Shown here in pieces: positions 11,531 to 64,000 of a DNA stretch of 64,000 bases (position 1 is its first letter; each line of letters starts with the position of its first letter). The notes beneath the pieces are model-generated. The model did not search any database and was not told the origin of the DNA. It saw nothing but the letters and a program-made list of their open reading frames with translations. The stretch is from Hydra vulgaris (lineage: Eukaryota > Cnidaria > Hydrozoa > Anthoathecata > Hydridae), in assembly GCF_038396675.1 (NCBI RefSeq), contig NC_088931.1, positions 73,725,501 to 73,789,500 of the forward strand, written 5' to 3'. The position numbers and the translations under genes are program-made.

Positions 11531-11561
11531 TTTATTCAATAATTTAAAAAATGATTTTATT
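11531..11561 (-). terminator. FAK polyadenylation signals (two AATAAA)
   Basis: On the minus strand AATAAA occurs at 11561-11556, one base after the TGA stop (11565-11563), and again at 11536-11531. The second would give a 3' UTR of only about 50 nt, usual cleavage being 10-30 nt downstream of the signal. Usage is inferred. Confidence 0.65.
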
Positions 11562-11562
11562 G

Positions 11563-57935
<46,373 letters not shown>

Positions 57936-58378
57936 TTACAATAAATCACTTTGATTAAAACCTAAGTAGATTAAAATTTGAGAGCATAAGAAAAATACTA
58001 AATGTATTCAATAAAAAAGTGAGACAAAACATTGTTTTTGTTTTTTTGTCTAACTCATTTTTGTAAAACTTTATTAATCAAAAAATACAATTATTATTAG
58101 AATGTTTTATCATAGAAAGATTAAACTACAAAGAAAAAACACTACAAAATATCACATAATTTCACCACCATTAACTTTGTTAAACAAGTCTCATTGTGAA
58201 AATGTTTTCAATAACTTTAATGCCATCAAAGAGGACACTCCACAATATTTTTAATATATTTTTTGTCATTATTTTAAGACTTGTAACATCTGATAATCGC
58301 TAATTTGTGTGAAACTCTGAGCTATGTTAAAAATAAATTGAGTGTTATTAATTATTTAGTTTTTACTATGTATGTGTG

Positions 58379-58485
<107 letters not shown>

Positions 58486-58756
58486 ATTCAATATGATAAA
58501 AAGTTTCTTTATAACTAACATGTCAGTAATAAGCTCACTCTATGTAACTTTTTTTTATTAATTTTGTTTTATCAAGGAGATACAAAAAACTAATATAGAA
58601 GACAATAAGCACACAATTTTTTAAATTTCTGTTCTACTAACTTCTCAATAAACAGTACATGAAGTAATAAAGTGTTAAATAATAGATATAAAGAATGGCT
58701 ACATGATTAGTAACAGAGAAATAGCAAGGAAATTTAAAATTTCAAGAAATTGTATC

Positions 58757-61700
58757 TGAAATTATTATTATTATTCAGTGATCAAATATAAATGTTTGAA
58801 AAAAAGTTATATCGCTCCTCAGTTTTTTACCATCTGACGTTCTAGTTTATGGTTGTGGCCTCTTAAAATATACTTATCTTTACTTTTTGAAAATTTTTAC
58901 GGGACAACAAAACTGACAAGCTCGAGTTTACGAGTAATTTTGAATTGCTTGATAAGATCTGTTCTTTTGCGGCGTTCTTCAAGAGTTGTTAAACCAAGCC
59001 GTTGGAGTCGATCTTCATAGGACAGGTGTTTAATAGTCGATATTGTTTTTGTTGCTCGATGTTGGACTTGCTAGAGAATGGCAATGTCTGATTTTAAATG
59101 CGGTGACCAGGCTTGTACAGCATACTCAAGATGGGGGCAAATGTAAGTGAGATACAGAGTGTGCCATAAATAAAAACTGCGACTGCAAAATGTTTTTTTG
59201 AGTCGCCCTAGCATTCTATTAGCTACTGATGCGGCTGACTCTATTTGCGGTCTGACATTAAGGTCATTCGAGACCATCACACCAAGGTCTCTTTCGACTG
59301 TGGTTTCTTCGAGAGGACGACGGGTGCCGTCGACGTTAGACATAGAGTATTTGTACGTTGACTTATTACATCCGCGTCCAACATGCATTACTTTGCATTT
59401 CTCAATGTTGAAATGCAAGAGCCAAATATGTGACCATTCCACTGCTCTGTCAACGTCATTTTGGAGAGTGATGTTGTCCAACTCCTTTTTAATTATCCCT
59501 ATTATTTTGCTGTCGTCGAAAAACAGTTTCATATGATGAGTAATTCTGTCCGGCAGGTCGTTTACAAAGATTATGAATAGCAATGGGCCCAAGACGGAGC
59601 CTTAAGGCACTCCACTAGTGACTGCTTTCCATTCAGAAGTAATGCCATTTATAACCACTTGTTGACATCGATTGCTTAGCTGCAATCCAGTCAACGAGAG
59701 CGCCTTGAATACCATACTCTCAGCTTATGAAGAAGGCGTTTATGTGGTCTTTGCAAAATCTGTGTAAATGTCTACTGCGTGTCTGCAGTGAGTTGCTTCT
59801 GTCATGATGTCCCAAGTTTCTAAAACGTTTGATACGCATTCCTTACGATGAACAAAGCCATGCTGGTTTGGAGAAATTAGACCATTAGCAACGCAGTGTT
59901 CCATTATTCTTTTTTGTAAAATACTTTCCATAATTTTGCAAGGTATGAAAGTGAGCGAGACTGGCCTACTCCCCTTCTTGAAAATAGGTGTTACATTTGA
60001 TTTTTTTCACAAATCAGGAACTACACCAGTTGCAAGCGAGCACTTATAGATAGGCGAAAGAGGCTTGGCAAAGGTAGCTGAACATTTACTAAGGACCCGT
60101 GGATGTAAGCCATCGTAGCCGGTTGATTTTCTTTCATCCAGGTTGTTTAGGCATTTTTGTACTATATCGATAGAGAAACTTGCTGGATCGATGACACAAA
60201 CTGCTTCAGTACGACTTTCAAAGCCTGGCATTAAACCTTCGGGCTCTAAAACAAAGACTGATTAAAAATAGTTATTTAACGATGCGCATATATCGCCGGT
60301 ATCAGTTGTGATGTTGCTATTGACTGTTTCAAGCGATGTAATGTTGTTACTGATGCTCTGCTTGCTTCTTACATATGCATGTAAGCGTTTAGGGTTGCTT
60401 TCGGAATCCCTGACAAGTAGCTCTTCGTACTTCTGCCTGCCAGCTTTGACCATTTTTTTAACTTTTTTGCAGGCAGTGCAATGCGATACTTTGAGAAATT
60501 TCTGCGTATCTTGACCTGCATTAATGTACTTGGCCTATGAGGTGCGTTTAGCTTTGATTGCCTCAATAAGTTCTGGTGTTACCCATTGCTCCTGTTTTTC
60601 TGTAAAGGGAGTGGTAGTTGACAAAATGTGTAGGTTAGTGGCTTCATTGTACACGTTTGCTAGAAGCTGGTAATCATCGTTTGCATTTAGTCCAGTGAAT
60701 ACTGTTTCCTATTCAACAGCTACAATATATGCTGATATTGCTGCGTAGTTTTTTTCCAAATGAGTAGAGGTTTTAGCGGCAAAGTAGACGAGTTGTTGAG
60801 GCATGCAACAGCAAATTGACCTTCGATGAAGCAGTGTGCTTGGCCCATTGGAGTGTCACCAAGAAAATCACCTTGTTTAATGAAGATTACACAGTCTGGC
60901 TCATTTGTTATAATAAGATCGAGTGTGCTAGTAGGCTCAACATGTTGACTACTACAGTAGGTTGGGAATGTGATAAGCTGAGTTAAGTGACATTCATCAA
61001 GACGCTTCTGGAACCTGATGTTGCCTTGACACTCAACTCTCACGTGAGCAACAGTTGCAATGCCGCCGTTAACTTCGATAGACTCAAAAAATAGAGGGCT
61101 AGGTGAAACTGTAGAAGCATTGGTCTTGTATCGGTTTTATTTTCGCTTTAGTTATTGGTCTAGGACGTCTAGTTGGCAGTGGAGATTTCTGAGTTAGGAG
61201 CGGCTGTGCGGCTAGCGTAGTCTGACAGAGCTCTGGCTGGGGATGAAAATACGTAGCACTGATTGGACGTTGATTCCATGACATCGATGCAACAGATGCG
61301 ACCTGTTCTTCGATGTATAACATTTCGAAACAAATTATCGAGAATGTTAGCAGTGGCAAGTTTGTCGTGGTGGTGTTAAACTCGGTTTGTTGCTCTGGCG
61401 TTCTGTCTTCGCGTACGTAGATACCCTTGTATATCTCTTGTTTGTGGTGTGGGCATTTTTTGAGTATTTCTGCTCGAGATGAAAGATTTGATAACGAAAC
61501 CTGGATAATGTTCGAGTTTGACAATTTTGTTTTGCTTTTGCTCGATTTGAGGCGGTTAACACGTGCGATACCAGTAGTATCCTCTAATCCTGTTGCTACA
61601 AAAAAATCCTCAACAAGCTTTTTATAGTCTACAGTACTAGACTTATTAAGACCGACTACAATGACATTTAACTCGCAACTTTGAATATTTTTATTTTGAG

Positions 61701-62060
61701 CAGCGATAAAAGTACTTAACTGCTGCCGTTGCTGCTCTCAACCAATTTGTCCTTAAGCAAAAATGCAAATGATGGTGTGGCTGTTGATTTTATTTCTTTC
61801 AACTCATTAATTTTTTGTATCAGTAAATCAATTTTGTCTTTCAGGGCTTTTTCTCTTAATTCACTAGATCGTTTCTCTTCTGCTAGTGCAACAAGTAGCT
61901 GGCTTGATCATAAGAGCAATATCGCTCTGGTAACTTTTCATGAGAGTGTATTTAAATCCTTTAGATCTACTGCCGCTTCAAAAGCGTTGGTAGCTAATTA
62001 TTCGAATGCTGACATAATTAGCAATGAAATGCAATTAATAATTGCTAGTTTTTAAATTTT
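58757..62060 (-). pseudogene. CR1/L2-like LINE, both ORFs recognisable but broken
   Basis: Minus strand. ORF1 remnant (about 62,060-61,100): a coiled coil (LAEEKRSSELREKALKDKID) and CPHHKQEIYKGIYVREDRTP. Endonuclease remnant (61,080-60,720): ECHLTQLITFPTY, STLDLIITNEPDCVI; the SDH catalytic motif is replaced by QAH and the N-terminal half is missing. RT (60,540-58,880): STGYDGLHPRVLSKCSATFA, NVTPIFKKGSRP, NGLISPNQHGFVHRKECVSN, TSGVP, GSVLGPLLFIIFVNDLPD, MKLFFDDSKII (FADD changed to FFDD), WLLHFNIEKCKVMHVG, ICPHLEYAVQAWSPHL and YEDRLQRLGLTTLEERRKRT. Stops occur before GS, KK and QVQH. The 3' end has an (ATT)n tail (58,757-58,775). Less AT-rich than its surroundings, hence a younger insertion than other LINEs here. 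Confidence 0.93.
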
Positions 62061-64000
62061 TAATATTTGTTACAATTTATTACAAATTTTAAAAATTTAA
62101 TTTAAAATTTTATTAAAATTGATATTTTATATGATTATATGAATATATTCTTAATATATATAATAATATACCTTTATATATATAATACCTTAATATATAT
62201 ACTAAATTTATATGTATATATATATATGTATATATAACTTACTAATATTAGTAATTTGGTTACAAATATTAGTAAATATATAGTAATAAATTTTCTGTAA
62301 ATATATTTATTAATTGATAATAAATTTTGAATTTTGTCAAGGCACAAAAAATGAAAAAAAAAAATAAGGAAAAAGGTTGAAAATTTATTCTCAAAACTTA
62401 TTGAATAGAACAATAGATTAGAAAATATTGTTTACACGCTTAAACGTTGGCGGTTAAACTACAAGCAAAAATTAAAAGGTTTACAAAACTCTTTAAAACA
62501 AGAAAAAAGAAAAATTTGTCAACTCTGTAAAAATATAAGATAAATAAATAAAATCTTAGTCACAACTATTTTTATAATAATAATATATAAATAAAAATAT
62601 ATATAATAAAATATAAGTATAGGTATATATAAATATAGGTGCGCGAAGTATGACAAAACTGTTATTTTAGACACAAATATAGGCAATATAATATACTATG
62701 ATTTGAAAGTAGAAAATAATTAATAAACTAATAAGATGAAGCAATAATAGAGAAAGAAATAATGTTAGAAAAAAGAGAATAAAAGGAAAAAGAAATAAAA
62801 AGAATATGAAAAATATATATATATATAAAATCCTGAAACTTACGCGCGAACAAAAACACGTCTTATCGACTCAAATTATGTGACAAAAAAAAATACTTTG
62901 AAAACATTAAAAATGATAGGTAGCATCCAAAATGGAATGAAGGATCCAAACAGCTAAAAATAAAAAGCACAAAAACAGTCATGTTTCTTCGTGTAAGAGA
63001 CAATTCGTGTAAGAGTCAATCAAAAGTGTGAATTTTCATTATTTGTGGCCATTTTAATTATAATGAAGTAGGTGTATGTAGAATCTCTCAGTTGAATCAA
63101 CCAACACACATATATAGAGACATTAAAATACTGCCTGGTTCTATCAGTAGACCTGCAAACTAATTGTAACAAATGGTGGCACTTTCAACAAGATGTGGCA
63201 CCATCCTACACAGGTTGTACAGTAGGGTGGGTCATACTTTTAAAATTTTAAATATGGGAGCGAGTGCAATGTTTGTTTTTTTATGTATTAGGATATTAGA
63301 AAAGACGTGAATAATTTTTTTCTAGTAGGGGCGCAGGGCCTTTGAAAAATATAAGTTTTACTAAAAACTCATCAAAATGGCACTCTTCTGCCTTTTTTAA
63401 AAAAGCAATGGGAATGCAATCATCAAAAAACAATTAGACATAATATAGACATAAAAATAACACATAACCTATGGTGCTACTTTACTTAAGGCCATACATA
63501 CACGGTCTATTATGCTACTTTTCTTAAGACCATACAAACACAAAAACATATATAAATATAATAAAAGTTATCTACCATTATGGATTTTAAAAGAAAAAAA
63601 ATATTTATAAATGTTAGAAATGATAGAACGGGTAATAATTTAATTATGTAATAGGATATTGGAAGAAATGTGAAAAATTTTCTCTTAAAAAGTTTGTCTT
63701 GTGGGGGCGCAGGGGGTTTAAAAAATGTCAATTTTATTAAACACTTAAAAAATTAGTATAAGAATCTTATCTGTTATTTTCAATGTACATAATGTAACTA
63801 ATATATATAACGAGGTGAATCATAAAACATGGTTATCAAAATTTGTGGGCTTGGAGCTAATATCCCCTCTTCATTATTATTAAAAACCATAAAATTGGTC
63901 AGTAACAGGAAATGGTGTATGATTTTTTACATGTTATAAAGTTGGTCTTATAGCTAATTTGTAGAATAAATAGTTTCCTACATTGTAAAAGACATTGGAA
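62061..64000. other. AT-rich DNA, no exon recognised
   Basis: TA-rich runs at 62,140-62,240 and 62,580-62,640, and a repeated phrase AAGGCCATACATACACGG / AAGACCATACAAACAC near 63,490-63,540. GTGGGGGCGCAGGG at about 63,700 parallels TAGGGGCGCAGGG at about 63,330, so 63,230-63,400 and 63,600-63,760 are diverged direct repeats. The upstream FAK exons (glycine loop, VAIK lysine, FERM) were not found here. Confidence 0.5.

Noticed and set aside
59198..59536. 112-codon plus-strand ORF, and 61,729-62,055 plus-strand ORF
   Set aside because: Both are antisense to recognisable minus-strand LINE RT and ORF1 coiled-coil sequence.

Overview
The window looks like a piece of a Hydra-type (hydrozoan cnidarian) nuclear genome. 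This is inferred from very high A+T content, long (TA)n microsatellites, small phase-compatible exons separated by multi-kilobase introns, and a dense mixture of hAT, Tc1/mariner, non-LTR (CR1/L2/Jockey-like) and MITE/SINE debris. The species is not proven by the sequence alone.

The only host gene I can support is on the minus strand: the 3' two thirds of a focal adhesion kinase (FAK/PTK2 family) gene, from the kinase N-lobe (57,919) to the stop codon (11,563). I could reconstruct 14 consecutive exons whose splice phases all agree. They encode 647 residues: the kinase domain (HRDVAARN, DFG, activation-loop [12 protein letters not shown]), a linker with an APPKPARP SH3-binding site, a coiled-coil segment, a variable Ser/Thr-rich region and a complete FAT domain. 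The FERM domain and kinase glycine loop must lie beyond 64,000. About 1.95 kb of coding sequence is spread over 46.4 kb.

Region by region. 1-999: nothing recognised. 1,008-10,483: a 9.5-kb hAT transposon with an 8-bp target duplication, two inverted arrays of a ~31-bp repeat at its ends and an uninterrupted 643-residue transposase ORF; it sits about 1 kb past the FAK stop. 11,531-14,528: FAK polyadenylation signals and the clustered C-terminal exons. 15,000-22,400: relics of Tc1, a second hAT, a LINE and a QFKNR-type transposon protein, with a cluster of three hairpins. 22,470-29,715: three small FAK exons, a MITE, a truncated SINE, a complete but dead Tc1/mariner element and a 33-bp minisatellite. 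30,270-35,785: two segments (A and B) each present twice in opposite orientation, with a pogo-like MITE between. 35,880-41,700: LINE relics, a PHD-finger transposon relic and a full-length tRNA-derived SINE. 41,942-42,479: two FAK exons. 43,700-48,140: a LINE relic with palindromes at its lesions, a mariner relic and another transposon relic. 48,623-53,224: two kinase exons around a relic. 53,340-57,491: a Tc1-like element bounded by TIRs and TA, with a MITE and a LINE fragment inside. 57,819-57,919: the most upstream visible FAK exon. 58,757-62,060: a minus-strand LINE with both ORFs degraded.

The most unusual features are the large hAT element with GTCGAC-containing repeat arrays, two frame-neutral exon pairs in FAK (one carrying the SH3-binding site through a 23-nt microexon), and a window-wide excess of short near-perfect hairpins, several lying exactly at lesions in dying retrotransposons.
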